From Alphaproteobacteria bacterium (lineage in GTDB: Bacteria > Pseudomonadota > Alphaproteobacteria > CAAHEQ01 > UBA3637): a stretch of 50,086 nt of DNA. Below, in pieces: positions 17,728 through 25,476 of this stretch. The stretch lies in contig JAFYHG010000021.1 of NCBI GenBank assembly GCA_017539265.1, positions 1 through 50,086 on the forward strand, given 5' to 3'. The notes under the pieces were generated by a model. It saw nothing but the letters and a program-made list of their open reading frames with translations. It made no database searches and was not told the DNA's origin. The translations under genes and the position numbers were made by a program. Position 1 is the stretch's first letter. The number at the start of each line of letters is the position of its first letter.

Positions 17728-17782
17728 GATATGTATAAATATCTATTTGAATTTAAAAGATAATTTTTATGAAAAAATTTTA

Positions 17783-17811
17783 TTGACAACCGCTTTTTTT
17801 TCGTATATTCT
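17783..17811 (+). promoter_or_regulatory. Promoter of lexA
   Basis: TTGACA (17783-17788) and TATTCT (17806-17811) are 17 bases apart, directly before the SOS box. An alternative -10, TATATT at 17804, would have only 15 bases of spacing. Confidence 0.6.
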
Positions 17812-17812
17812 A

Positions 17813-17827
17813 GAACAAAAGGAGAAC
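17813..17827. promoter_or_regulatory. SOS box (LexA operator), GAAC-N7-GAAC
   Basis: GAAC at 17813-17816 and 17824-17827 flank seven bases. On the other strand this is GTTC-N7-GTTC, the direct-repeat LexA site known from Alphaproteobacteria. It covers the transcription start and the AGGAG ribosome site of lexA, so bound LexA would block its own transcription. Confidence 0.85.
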
Positions 17828-17831
17828 AAAA

Positions 17832-18458
17832 ATGCTGACACCCAAACAATATAAATTACTGCAATTCATTGAAAAAACTTTGGCCGAACAAAAAGTTTCC
17901 CCCTCATTTGAGGAAATGAAAGACTTTATGGGCCTTAAATCCAAATCGGGAATACATCGCTTGGTCGCGGGATTAGAGGCTAAAGGCTACATCCGTCACC
18001 TGCCCAATCAGGCTCGTGCGCTTGAGATTATTCCCCACCAACCCAATATATCTTCTTTTTACGGGGTATCCAATGATGATTCGGTGGCTCTTCCCTTGGT
18101 GGGTAAAATTGCGGCCGGCTATCCGATTGAAGCCGTTGCCACCCAAGATACCATTTCCGTTCCGCCGCAGATGATGGGCCTTGGGGAACACTACGCCCTT
18201 GTGGTAGAAGGGGATTCCATGAAGGATGCCGGCATCATGGATGGTGATACGGTTATTATCCGTCGGGCAAATCGTGCGAATGACGGCACAATTGTGGTTG
18301 CCCTTGTCGACGGTTTTGAGGTCACTTTAAAAAAGTGGCATATGAAAGGCAATTCCGTGGCACTGGAACCGGCCAACCCCGCTTATCAAACCCGTATTTT
18401 TAGTGCCGATCGCGTTGAAATTCAAGGTATTCTTGTAGGCCTCATGCGCCAATATTAA
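17832..18458 (+). CDS. lexA: LexA repressor
   Basis: 208-residue SOS repressor. The N-terminal winged helix (about 1-65, with SFEEMKDFMGLKSKSGIHRL) binds DNA. The C-terminal S24-type domain carries the self-cleavage site Ala95-Gly96 in KIAAGYP and the Ser129/Lys167 dyad (EGDSM, EVTLKK). RecA filaments formed on damaged DNA trigger cleavage and free SOS genes. The SOS box overlapping the ribosome site shows autoregulation. Full length for the family. Confidence 0.95.
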   Translation: MLTPKQYKLLQFIEKTLAEQKVSPSFEEMKDFMGLKSKSGIHRLVAGLEAKGYIRHLPNQARALEIIPHQPNISSFYGVSNDDSVALPLVGKIAAGYPIEAVATQDTISVPPQMMGLGEHYALVVEGDSMKDAGIMDGDTVIIRRANRANDGTIVVALVDGFEVTLKKWHMKGNSVALEPANPAYQTRIFSADRVEIQGILVGLMRQY

Positions 18459-18464
18459 GGGTAT

Positions 18465-18493
18465 TTGACTTTCCTCTTTTTTTATGATATAAT
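18465..18493 (+). promoter_or_regulatory. Promoter of lipoprotein gene 1
   Basis: TTGACT (18465-18470) and TATAAT (18488-18493) are 17 bases apart. The sequence starts 6 bases after the lexA stop and is duplicated at 18925. Confidence 0.75.
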
Positions 18494-18522
18494 GCCCCCG
18501 TGTTTACATTGGAGGTTATATC

Positions 18523-18768
18523 ATGAACATTAAAAAAATCGCGTTGACTGCCGGATTAGCCGGAACATTAAGTGGTTGCTGTGGTTATTATGCAACCGGA
18601 ACCTATGTAGCTCCCGCAACGGCTACTTATGTGGCACCGACTGTGGCAACACCTGCTGTTGTGACAACACCGGCTGTTGTGGCACCGGTTGTTGTGACTC
18701 CTGCTTATCGTTCATGGGGGTGGAATCCGTATTTCCATCATCACCATTATTGGCGCTACAGATGGTAA
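18523..18768 (+). CDS. Small lipoprotein, Val/Thr/Pro-rich (copy 1)
   Basis: 81 residues. The signal peptide ends in the lipobox LSGC, so Cys18 should be lipidated and the protein anchored in a membrane; a second cysteine and GYY follow. The body is low-complexity, built of VAP, ATP and VTTP units, and the tail is aromatic and histidine-rich (NPYFHHHHYWRYRW). A histidine/aromatic tail could bind metal or the cell wall, but function is unknown. GGAGG lies 7 bases before the ATG. It has a duplicated sister 460 bases on and its own promoter and terminator. Confidence 0.75.
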   Translation: MNIKKIALTAGLAGTLSGCCGYYATGTYVAPATATYVAPTVATPAVVTTPAVVAPVVVTPAYRSWGWNPYFHHHHYWRYRW

Positions 18769-18783
18769 TCAACCTATAAAGAA

Positions 18784-18810
18784 ACGGGCGGATTTTCTCC
18801 GCCCGTTTTT
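18784..18810 (+). terminator. Terminator of lipoprotein gene 1
   Basis: ACGGGCGGA pairs with TCCGCCCGT around a TTTTC loop and is followed by a T run. Confidence 0.85.
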
Positions 18811-18821
18811 ATTATCCCCGA

Positions 18822-18907
18822 TTATGATTTCTGATACTCATCAACCTTGGATTTTGAAATCTTCGATTTTTGATTTCAAACCACTTTGCACGATGTGTTA
18901 GGCATAG
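18822..18907 (-). pseudogene. Duplicated 3' tail of the ankyrin gene at 19252 (remnant)
   Basis: On the minus strand this matches the last 29 or so codons of the ankyrin gene, including the final KISKSKVDEYQKS and its TAA. There is no upstream gene body, and an in-frame TGA replaces an S-codon region (VIS becomes V-V-stop). It is a by-product of the tandem duplication, which copied the lipoprotein gene together with the tail of the convergent ankyrin gene. Confidence 0.8.
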
Positions 18908-18924
18908 AGAGAATCAAGCCCAAT

Positions 18925-18953
18925 TTGACTTTTTCCTTTTTTTATGATATAAT
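18925..18953 (+). promoter_or_regulatory. Promoter of lipoprotein gene 2
   Basis: TTGACT (18925-18930) and TATAAT (18948-18953), 17 bases apart; a copy of the promoter at 18465. Confidence 0.75.
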
Positions 18954-18983
18954 GTGCCTTACGTTTACATTGGAGGTAATATC

Positions 18984-19196
18984 ATGAACGTTAAAAAACT
19001 CGCATTGATCGCCAGCTTGGCCGGATCATTAAGTGGCTGTATATCCTATGAGGGTGGTGCCATAACCCCGTTAGCACTGGCCCCGTTTATTCCGGCGCCG
19101 GCTGCTGTGGCACCGGCTATTGCGGCACCGATTATTGTGACTTCTGCCCCTCAATCATGGTGGTGGAATTCGTGTTCCTATCAAAATAGCCGATAA
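18984..19196 (+). CDS. Small lipoprotein, Ala/Pro-rich (copy 2)
   Basis: 70 residues. ATG 18984 follows TTGGAGGT, as in copy 1; an upstream in-frame ATG lies inside the promoter region and is not used here. The signal peptide again ends LSGC, giving a lipidated Cys18. The body is Ala/Pro-rich (APAAVAPAIAAP) and the tail is short and aromatic (SWWWNSCSYQNSR), without the histidine run of copy 1. The pair share about the first 20 residues and have diverged downstream. Function is unknown. Confidence 0.7.
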   Translation: MNVKKLALIASLAGSLSGCISYEGGAITPLALAPFIPAPAAVAPAIAAPIIVTSAPQSWWWNSCSYQNSR

Positions 19197-19213
19197 TAAT
19201 CAACCTATAAAAA

Positions 19214-19240
19214 ACGGACGGATTTTCTCCGCCCGTTTTT
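19214..19240 (+). terminator. Terminator of lipoprotein gene 2
   Basis: ACGGACGGA pairs with TCCGCCCGT (one mismatch) and is followed by a T run. It is a copy of the terminator at 18784 and sits 11 bases before the ankyrin stop. Confidence 0.75.
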
Positions 19241-19251
19241 ATTATCCCCGA

Positions 19252-20217
19252 TTATGATTTCTGATACTCATCAACCTTGGATTTTGAAATCTTCGTTTTT
19301 TGACTTGAAATCACTTTGCGCGGTGTTTCGGGTACATAAGCCTTTACCAAATCCCGAATATACGGCATAGAGGCCGTCAAGCTCAAAAAGCTTTCGCCTC
19401 TTGAATTTTGAAGTGTCGGATCCGCGCCACGGCTAATCAAACACTCAATAATCTCGGCATGTTCCCGATAAATTTCGATTTGTGAACGACCCCAACGATT
19501 TACGTCATCCGCCATTCTCTTCCCCATTTCAATCAAAGCCGTATTTCCGTCGGGATTACGCACATTCGGATCACCGCCACAATCCAAAATAATTTGCGTT
19601 GCTTTTATGTATCTGTTGCAAGTTGTCGAAAAGATAGGCGGCTCATTATAATGTGCCGGCGCATTCGGGTCAATTCCCGCTTCAAAGAGCATTTTCATCT
19701 TTTGACGCGTTTCTTCGGCCACTTTATCATCGGGATCATCATACATATTAGCCCCTTCTGCAAGCAACCACCCCAGACAGTTCAATCTCCCCGGTGACGG
19801 TAAGAAAAATCCGATTGAAGATTTCAACTGATCCAAGATCGCCTGTCCTTCCGGATTAGCACACCCCAAAGATGTATCTGTTTCCTTTTTGAAATCTCCG
19901 CCTGCCGTCAACAGATATCTTAGTGCCTTTGGTTTAATGGCCGACCAATAGGAAGCCGCCTCCACCGGTGTTTCACCCTGATCGTCGGTCTTATTCACAT
20001 CGGCCCCCGCTTTGATAAGCACCGGAATAGCGTCTGGTACATATTGTGCCGCCATTGTCAAAATCGGGTACTTATCATAAGAATAGTCTGAACGGCGAAC
20101 CATCATATTCGGATCAATACCGGCTTTAATATATTCTTGGATAGTCTCCACGCTTGGACACGCCGTCCAAAATTCTTTCGTTTGCATTTTTTTTGTAGCT
20201 TCTTGTTTTGTAATCAT
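19252..20217 (-). CDS. Ankyrin-repeat protein
   Basis: 321 residues, no signal peptide. AGGAGGT 7 bases upstream supports ATG 20217. Ankyrin units are seen at about residues 48-80 (YPILTMAAQYVPDAIPVLIK), 80-115 (GETPVEAASYW), 175-215 and 215-265 (DGNTALIEMGKRM), with the last at about 250-285 (SRGADPTLQNSRGESFLSL). The unit between 130 and 175 is degenerate. The C-terminus is basic and serine/lysine-rich. It is transcribed alone, and its 3' end was duplicated at 18822-18907. Partner and role are unknown; ankyrin proteins of host-associated bacteria often act as effectors. Confidence 0.8.
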   Translation of the reverse strand: MITKQEATKKMQTKEFWTACPSVETIQEYIKAGIDPNMMVRRSDYSYDKYPILTMAAQYVPDAIPVLIKAGADVNKTDDQGETPVEAASYWSAIKPKALRYLLTAGGDFKKETDTSLGCANPEGQAILDQLKSSIGFFLPSPGRLNCLGWLLAEGANMYDDPDDKVAEETRQKMKMLFEAGIDPNAPAHYNEPPIFSTTCNRYIKATQIILDCGGDPNVRNPDGNTALIEMGKRMADDVNRWGRSQIEIYREHAEIIECLISRGADPTLQNSRGESFLSLTASMPYIRDLVKAYVPETPRKVISSQKTKISKSKVDEYQKS

Positions 20218-20371
20218 TTTATACCTCCTGTTTTAACGAAGTCACACTTTCATCATATCATATTCTGCCACACAGCATAACAAAAATTCCTATTTTAAAG
20301 GTGTTTCTATTGATTTTATAAAATTTTCGACAAACAAATTTATAAAAAGTATATATTTCCCTCTTTCCCAC

Positions 20372-20403
20372 AAAAAAACGGGCGATTTTTTCGCCCGCTT
20401 TTT
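20372..20403 (-). terminator. Terminator of the CPNR/MORN membrane protein gene
   Basis: CGGGCGA and TCGCCCG (20379-20385, 20391-20397) form a stem, with T runs on both strands. It lies at the stop of the gene at 20404. Confidence 0.8.
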
Positions 20404-21948
20404 CTAGAATCTGGTATTTTTTTCAAATTTCCGTTCTGCTTCTTCGTTATATCTCAAGTAACGGATCGGATAAGGATTACCCTCCGGAACTTTAAAACTG
20501 AAAGGTAATTCAAACTCGATGGGGTAATTCTCTTTAAAATAGTCCAACAATGCCGCATCATCCAACGGATAATAATCATCACCCATCCATACATAAATTT
20601 CCAAGATTTCATATGCCCTATGTTTTTTAACTAAAGAGCCAAAACCGATTTTGTATCCCTGCCTGTCATAGAACTTTACGATTTCATCATCCTGTTCAAA
20701 GGCAAGAACGCCGTTTTCATAATATCCCTCCATAGAATCGGACGTTTTTTTGGTCCGTAACTGCCCGTTTTTAAAATAGGTTAAATACTTGTTCGTGTGG
20801 CGCCTTGTCCAAGTATGATCCGCATCATCATATCCTTCATATTCATAATATTCTTCCCGAATAATATGATTATTTCTATCTATGTAACGTGTTCCTAAAT
20901 GTTTGTTATTCTCATAATAGCTATCGGCTCGGACACCACCAAAAGATTGTTGGGGATCACCATTTACCCAACCATGATAATACAATTCGCATAATCCTTC
21001 TTCGGTGTATCGCCTATATTCACACGCATCACATTCTTCTTTTGTCCCTTTCCACGGATACCTTTCCCAACACGATTTCATTCGTGTTTTATATTTCAAT
21101 TTACATAACCCGCCTTCATACACCCGATTGGGACAGGCATCACATTCCACCTTTGGCGTGATATAGTTATTATCATCTTCGCAACTTCTACACCCGTTTG
21201 AAATCACAAAGTCATTCCCCGGACACCGCTGACAATGTCCGTCCACCATTGGTTGCTCATCCGGACACAAAATGCACAAATTCTTAAAATAGTATCTGTT
21301 GGGATACTGTTGGCATTCCTCTTCCGATATCGCTAGCCGAATTGTTGCACCACTCGGTCCGAAATCTCGATGCCCGTCATCAAAACCGATATTTTCCATA
21401 CTATCTATGCCAAAAAGGATATTAAATACAACCATTCCGACTAACCCCAAAATACTCAACCCGATAATCCATCGAATAATCCGAATTACAATACCCGATG
21501 GCTTTTTGGGCTTTTCCGGTTGATCCGGCAAAGAACAATTTCGGTGCCAACAAACAACACTTGCCGCCAGCATCCATCCAAATACGCCATAATAAAGCCT
21601 TAAAACAAAGAAAAAAGTCGTTTCAAAGAGTGGACCGATCCACTCATCTGCGAACACCAATAATATCGAAATCCCCGGCCAAATCAGAAGGAATATTCCT
21701 ATTCCCTTTAAGACCGAACAAGGTTTATTCTTTTTTGGAAAAACATAATTTTTCATTCTGTATTGATAAAACCGAGAGGTCAAATACCCTCCCAAAGCAA
21801 AATACAGAAAAGCAAGCGCCATGATAAGCCTGCCCGGCAAAAGATCTAAAATACCTATTTTCGAAATCCATAACGGTGCGAACGGCCAAATTAATAAGGA
21901 TAAAATAACATTTCCAAACCAAATCCAAAAATTCAACTGTTTTTGCAT
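20404..21948 (-). CDS. Membrane protein with CPNR-type cysteine repeats and a MORN-like tail
   Basis: 514 residues; a composite I do not recognise. ATG 21948 lies 8 bases after GGAG; the earlier ATG at 21954 is too close. Five hydrophobic segments fill about residues 5-200. A cysteine-rich part (about 220-320) follows, with QYPNRYYFKNLCILCP, CDACPNRVYEGGLC and CDACEYRRYTEEGLC, the same module as in the protein at 262-2217. The C-terminal 200 residues contain short MORN_2-like units (YLTYFKNGQLRTKKT, GYYENGVLAFEQ) and end in a charged tail. Probably an inner-membrane protein with a periplasmic sensor or scaffold part; the function is unknown. Confidence 0.7.
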   Translation of the reverse strand: MQKQLNFWIWFGNVILSLLIWPFAPLWISKIGILDLLPGRLIMALAFLYFALGGYLTSRFYQYRMKNYVFPKKNKPCSVLKGIGIFLLIWPGISILLVFADEWIGPLFETTFFFVLRLYYGVFGWMLAASVVCWHRNCSLPDQPEKPKKPSGIVIRIIRWIIGLSILGLVGMVVFNILFGIDSMENIGFDDGHRDFGPSGATIRLAISEEECQQYPNRYYFKNLCILCPDEQPMVDGHCQRCPGNDFVISNGCRSCEDDNNYITPKVECDACPNRVYEGGLCKLKYKTRMKSCWERYPWKGTKEECDACEYRRYTEEGLCELYYHGWVNGDPQQSFGGVRADSYYENNKHLGTRYIDRNNHIIREEYYEYEGYDDADHTWTRRHTNKYLTYFKNGQLRTKKTSDSMEGYYENGVLAFEQDDEIVKFYDRQGYKIGFGSLVKKHRAYEILEIYVWMGDDYYPLDDAALLDYFKENYPIEFELPFSFKVPEGNPYPIRYLRYNEEAERKFEKNTRF

Positions 21949-21970
21949 GCTCATATCTCCTTATTCTGTT

Positions 21971-21999
21971 ACGATAAAAGATTTCTACCCGGATTGCAA
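21971..21999 (-). promoter_or_regulatory. Probable promoter of the CPNR/MORN gene
   Basis: On the minus strand TTGCAA (21994-21999) and TATCGT (21971-21976) are 17 bases apart, 23 bases before the ATG. Confidence 0.4.
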
Positions 22000-22007
22000 C
22001 AAAATTA

Positions 22008-22036
22008 TTGACAACTTTGATAAAACAGATTACCCT
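22008..22036 (+). promoter_or_regulatory. Probable promoter of the small membrane protein gene
   Basis: A perfect TTGACA (22008-22013) is followed after 17 bases by a weak -10, TACCCT (22031-22036). Confidence 0.35.
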
Positions 22037-22072
22037 ATCCCATGGTATATTCGTCAACAAAGGAGTTTTTTC

Positions 22073-22363
22073 ATGTTATTACAAATCAGAAGCATTTTAT
22101 TCAGAAGTTTCATTTTGGCCATTGCCTTTTTGTTTGTGGCCTATAATGTCTACAGCATGGCACCTCACACCATTTTGACATTGGTGCATCAATTCTTTGG
22201 TGTTAGCATCGCCGAAGCCAAAAGCGTCATTCTACACTTTTACTGCTGGGTTAAAGTTGTTGCTGTTTGGCTATTCTTTGTGCCAGCCTTGGCCATCACA
22301 TGGTATCAATTTGATACAGAGCGCCAACAACAAAAAGACTCAAAAAATAAAAAGAAAAAATAA
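22073..22363 (+). CDS. Small two-helix membrane protein
   Basis: 96 residues; not recognised. AGGAG 6 bases before ATG 22073 fixes the start; a longer frame open from 21821 has no ribosome site. Two transmembrane helices are seen at about residues 8-28 (SFILAIAFLFVAYNVYS) and 58-78 (VVAVWLFFVPALAITWY), with a lysine-rich cytoplasmic tail (KDSKNKKKK). It is a stand-alone gene with a promoter on one side and a terminator on the other. Confidence 0.65.
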   Translation: MLLQIRSILFRSFILAIAFLFVAYNVYSMAPHTILTLVHQFFGVSIAEAKSVILHFYCWVKVVAVWLFFVPALAITWYQFDTERQQQKDSKNKKKK

Positions 22364-22365
22364 TA

Positions 22366-22399
22366 CAAAAAACGGGCGAAAAAATCGCCCGTTTTTTTT
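22366..22399. terminator. Bidirectional terminator between the small membrane protein gene and rpsD
   Basis: ACGGGCGA and TCGCCCGT pair around a five-A loop, with a T run on the right and an A run on the left. Confidence 0.85.
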
Positions 22400-22413
22400 G
22401 AATAATCTGTCTC

Positions 22414-23028
22414 TTAACGAGAGTAGAATTCGATAACCAAATTCGGTTCCATCTGGGCCGCATACGGAATATCGGCCAATTTCGGAATACGGACAAATTT
22501 GCCCTTAAATTCTTTGGCATCAACTTCCATATAATCAGGCACTTCCCGTTCGGTGGAGGCAGCGGCCTCAATCACCATAGCCATTTCCTTGGCTTTCGAA
22601 CGGACGGCGATTTCATCACCGACTTTTACCAAATAGGAAGGAATATCCACTTTCTTCCCGTTGACTGTTACATGGCCGTGGCTGACGAATTGACGTGCGG
22701 CAAACACAGACGGCACAAACTTCATCCGATAGACAATGGAATCCAAACGGCATTCCAAAATACCGACCAAGTTTTCCGAACTGTCGCCTTTACGACGAAT
22801 AGCCTCGGCATAATATTTACGCAATTGCTTTTCAGAAACGTTCCCATAAACACCTTTTAATTTTTGTTTAGCTGCCAACTGCAAACCGTAATCCGTCGGT
22901 TTCTTGCGATTAGCCCCATGTTGTCCGGGTCCATAGTTTCTTTTATTAACGGGGCTTTTTGCTTTACCCCAGAGATTCACGCCCAAACGGCGATCAATTT
23001 TAAATTTAGATTGAAGTCTTTTCGACAT
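22414..23028 (-). CDS. rpsD: 30S ribosomal protein S4
   Basis: 204 residues. S4 binds 16S rRNA first and nucleates assembly of the 30S body. The N-terminal NYGPGQHG and the S4 RNA-binding region ([33 protein letters not shown]) are clear. The zinc-type cysteines are absent, as in the zinc-free form. In E. coli rpsD lies in the alpha operon; here it stands alone behind its own promoter, as in many Alphaproteobacteria. Confidence 0.96.
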   Translation of the reverse strand: MSKRLQSKFKIDRRLGVNLWGKAKSPVNKRNYGPGQHGANRKKPTDYGLQLAAKQKLKGVYGNVSEKQLRKYYAEAIRRKGDSSENLVGILECRLDSIVYRMKFVPSVFAARQFVSHGHVTVNGKKVDIPSYLVKVGDEIAVRSKAKEMAMVIEAAASTEREVPDYMEVDAKEFKGKFVRIPKLADIPYAAQMEPNLVIEFYSR

Positions 23029-23124
23029 TCTTTTTCCTTTCGTTGTTTCCCGATAGTCTTTATCCGATTGATAAAACGTGGCTTTTGGCTCATTCCAACC
23101 GCCCGCATTTCAGGAAGTGGCGCC

Positions 23125-23153
23125 ATTATAACCAATTTTTCCCTCAAAGTCAA
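23125..23153 (-). promoter_or_regulatory. Promoter of rpsD
   Basis: On the minus strand TTGACT (23148-23153) and TATAAT (23125-23130) are 17 bases apart, with a leader of about 90 bases before rpsD. Confidence 0.75.
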
Positions 23154-23184
23154 GAATTTTTTACAGGTCAAATTTAAAAATGTC

Positions 23185-23213
23185 TTGACATTCACAAAAA
23201 AAAAGTGTAAAAA
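23185..23213 (+). promoter_or_regulatory. Promoter of tRNA-Pro
   Basis: TTGACA (23185-23190) and TAAAAA (23208-23213) are 17 bases apart, 13 bases before the tRNA. It is divergent from the rpsD promoter. Confidence 0.6.
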
Positions 23214-23226
23214 GGGATAGATTTGT

Positions 23227-23303
23227 CGGAACGTGGCTCAGCCTGGTAGAGCACTACGTTCGGGACGTAGGGGTCGCTGGTTCAAATCCAGTCGTTCCGA
23301 CCA
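23227..23303 (+). tRNA. tRNA-Pro (anticodon CGG)
   Basis: 77 bases including an encoded CCA. Acceptor arms CGGAACG/CGTTCCG, anticodon stem CTACG/CGTAG with loop TTCGGGA (anticodon CGG, reading CCG), and the T loop TTCAAAT are present. It keeps the bacterial C1-G72 pair and A73, although the ProRS here is of archaeal/eukaryotic type. Confidence 0.95.
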
Positions 23304-23308
23304 TTTAA

Positions 23309-23340
23309 AAGCCTTTGAAATATAAGGCTTTTTCTTTTTA
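23309..23340 (+). terminator. Terminator of tRNA-Pro
   Basis: AAGCCTT and AAGGCTT (23309-23315, 23324-23330) form a stem followed by a T-rich run. Confidence 0.75.
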
Positions 23341-23485
23341 TCTTGTTCTCAGAATATTATCAAAAAATATTCACGGGCTACCAATAGGTTATATGCTGAG
23401 ATTCCCCTTATTTCGCATAGAAACCCCACACGCTTAAATCAAGAATTTTTGGGAATCGGGTATCAAGAATATCAGAATGCTTTGA

Positions 23486-24169
23486 TTATTTCTTCTCAGC
23501 AGGTTTTGTCACCTGCCCCCTTAACCATTTTGCCCCATCGGCGATGGCTTTTGTCATTTTTTGTTCGGACACGTTGCCCGAGCATGTCATCCGTACCTTC
23601 AAGAAATTTCCCTGATGGACGGTTACCCCCACCCCCATTGTTTTACCTGCCGCCCGACCGGTCAAAACACTCACGGGGGCTTTAGCCTCCTTTCCCAATT
23701 TTTTCTGCTTTTCCAATTTTTTAACATGGACCCGAAGTGCATCTTCAAGCGCTTTTTCCATCTCGGGCGGCTTTGGGGTTAAATCCCGATTCATATAGGC
23801 AATATCATTATACGCCCGCCATGTTTCAACAGGGATATTTTCCCAATCGATTTTGGCCCGACCCCGTTCATCCGAATTAACATCAACTTTCCCCGTTTGT
23901 TCATTAAATTGGAATTCCATCGGATTTTTATCGTATATGTATAACGAGGCAAGACAATGATTTTGGGGATCACTAAAATAGTTGGCCGTCCATCCCAGCC
24001 CAACAGCATCTTTTTCAAAATCAACAAAAGCTTCGGGTTTCGCCACAAACGTTATTCCGTTCAAGTTCACGGTGGGTTCCGCATTTTTCATCAGGTTCTT
24101 ATATTTTATATCCGTTGCGCCGACCGACAACGCCGTCAAACATACAACCAACAACACATACTTCTTCAT
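23486..24169 (-). CDS. Exported protein of unknown function
   Basis: 227 residues; not recognised. ATG 24169 follows AAGGAG by 8 bases and lies one base after the stop of the ankyrin gene, so the two are coupled. The signal peptide (about 1-19, ending SVGA) is followed by a mature domain with the segment GLGWTANYFSDPQNHCLASLYIYDK and a lysine-rich helical C-terminus. Two cysteines remain after the signal. Context links it only to the membrane-anchored ankyrin gene. Confidence 0.65.
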   Translation of the reverse strand: MKKYVLLVVCLTALSVGATDIKYKNLMKNAEPTVNLNGITFVAKPEAFVDFEKDAVGLGWTANYFSDPQNHCLASLYIYDKNPMEFQFNEQTGKVDVNSDERGRAKIDWENIPVETWRAYNDIAYMNRDLTPKPPEMEKALEDALRVHVKKLEKQKKLGKEAKAPVSVLTGRAAGKTMGVGVTVHQGNFLKVRMTCSGNVSEQKMTKAIADGAKWLRGQVTKPAEKK

Positions 24170-24170
24170 C

Positions 24171-25331
24171 TTATTTTCTCCTTTCATGGTCTCTGATTGC
24201 CTGTCTTAATAAGGAAACAACCTCCCGTGAATTAGACCGCTCAGCATAATCCAAAACCGTTTGTCCGCTCACGTCTTTTATCGTCGGATCCGCCCCCAAT
24301 TCAAGCAGCGTTTTGAAAATCTCAGGATTCCCTTGGAAGTAGGCTGCCGCCATCAATGGCGTCGTCCCATAAATTTCATCCGTACGATTCACATCGGCGC
24401 CTTTTTCAACCAAGTAACGCAAAATTTCCGGATTTCCGTTACTGGATGCCGCCGAAAAAATAGGGGTAATTCCCGTTTCATCCACCCGATTGACATCAAA
24501 TCCCCTATCGATTAGGAATTGTATCACACGAGGATCCGGCGTATTTGCTGATGCCAACGCAAAAATCTTACGGCTCTTAAAAATCTGCGGTTTTTGTTTA
24601 AAAGTTCTTTCAACATCGTTCAAACTTGCCTGTCGCCACCATACGCGTGTCAGGGGTGCTTCTACCGGTTGTTCCAAAGACATCAGGTATGCTTTTACCT
24701 TGGGTCCTCGTGCCATAGAAACCATTGTCCGGCCCGATCTTGTTGTAGCCCTTACGTCGGCACCGTGTTCTACCATATACCGCACCGCCGGTACATTTTC
24801 ATATCGGATTGCAAACATCAAGGGGGTATTTTGGAATTTATTTCGATGATTGATATCAAGTCCCTGTTCCAAAAGATAAGCAATTGTTTCCGTTGAAGTG
24901 TTATTCGTTACATAGGCAAGAGCTTCATTTCCATCTTCGTCTTGAACATCGATTCCTCCATTTTTAGCCAACATCTTCACCAAAAACAGGTTATCTGACT
25001 GCACCGCCACCATCAACAGGGGCAATCGTTTAGAAACTTTGGCAGCCTTTTCCCGTTGTTTGGCTTTTTCCTGTTCAATGGCTTGTTGTTTTTCTTTGCG
25101 AACTTTTAAATTTTGTTGAACCCGATTTGAGGCATCCAAGAAAACTTTATCCGGCTGTGCCGATTTTGTATCCTGTTCGGATAACCCCTCAATCCAATTT
25201 TCAATCTTTTGAAAACTCAGCTGCGGCACGATAAACAAAAGCGCCCCAATTATTACCGCAACGATTACAGGCGTTACAGATCCTGTCTTTACATTACGTT
25301 CAATACCGGCATTTTTATCATTATCATACAT
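24171..25331 (-). CDS. Membrane-anchored ankyrin-repeat protein
   Basis: 386 residues. One transmembrane segment (about 20-40, VIVAVIIGALLFIVPQ) separates a short charged N-terminus from a coiled-coil-like lysine/glutamine stretch (75-105), followed by about seven ankyrin repeats up to the end. The repeats include LLMVAVQSDNLFLVKMLAKN, NTPLMFAIRYENVPAVRYM, GITPIFSAASSNGNPEILRY and GTTPLMAAAYFQGNPEIFKT. If the N-terminus is inside, the repeats face the periplasm. It is followed at once by an exported protein that may be its partner (inference). Confidence 0.8.
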   Translation of the reverse strand: MYDNDKNAGIERNVKTGSVTPVIVAVIIGALLFIVPQLSFQKIENWIEGLSEQDTKSAQPDKVFLDASNRVQQNLKVRKEKQQAIEQEKAKQREKAAKVSKRLPLLMVAVQSDNLFLVKMLAKNGGIDVQDEDGNEALAYVTNNTSTETIAYLLEQGLDINHRNKFQNTPLMFAIRYENVPAVRYMVEHGADVRATTRSGRTMVSMARGPKVKAYLMSLEQPVEAPLTRVWWRQASLNDVERTFKQKPQIFKSRKIFALASANTPDPRVIQFLIDRGFDVNRVDETGITPIFSAASSNGNPEILRYLVEKGADVNRTDEIYGTTPLMAAAYFQGNPEIFKTLLELGADPTIKDVSGQTVLDYAERSNSREVVSLLRQAIRDHERRK

Positions 25332-25425
25332 GTTAAACCCCTTTCATTTTTTTTAAAACTAACATAAAGAAATTTAAAAATCAATTTTAAAATTAAGCGT
25401 TCAAATAAAATTTTTTCGCTTTTTC

Positions 25426-25454
25426 TTGACAAAAAAATATTTTTATGGTACCTT
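25426..25454 (+). promoter_or_regulatory. Promoter of the MORN-repeat gene
   Basis: A perfect TTGACA (25426-25431) and TACCTT (25449-25454) are 17 bases apart. TGG directly before the -10 gives an extended -10 (TGN), which could make up for its weak match. Confidence 0.5.
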
Positions 25455-25476
25455 GTACATTACCAGGGAGGAAAAT

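Larger units (their letters stand above)
18465..18907. repeat. Tandem duplication, copy 1
   Basis: Promoter, ribosome site, signal-peptide region, downstream terminator and a decayed piece of ankyrin-gene tail match 18925-19335 in order. Upstream parts are about 460 bases apart and the terminators about 430 bases apart, so the copies have since changed length. Flanks such as TTTACATTGGAGGT and GATTTTCTCCGCCCGTTTTT are nearly identical. Confidence 0.85.
18925..19335. repeat. Tandem duplication, copy 2
   Basis: Second copy of the unit at 18465-18907. Here the ankyrin-gene tail is part of the intact gene, so this is the parental junction on the right side. Confidence 0.85.

Noticed and set aside
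21821-22072. Longer N-terminus of the small membrane protein (open from 21821)
   Set aside because: No start site, and it overlaps the promoter region; ATG 22073 has AGGAG.
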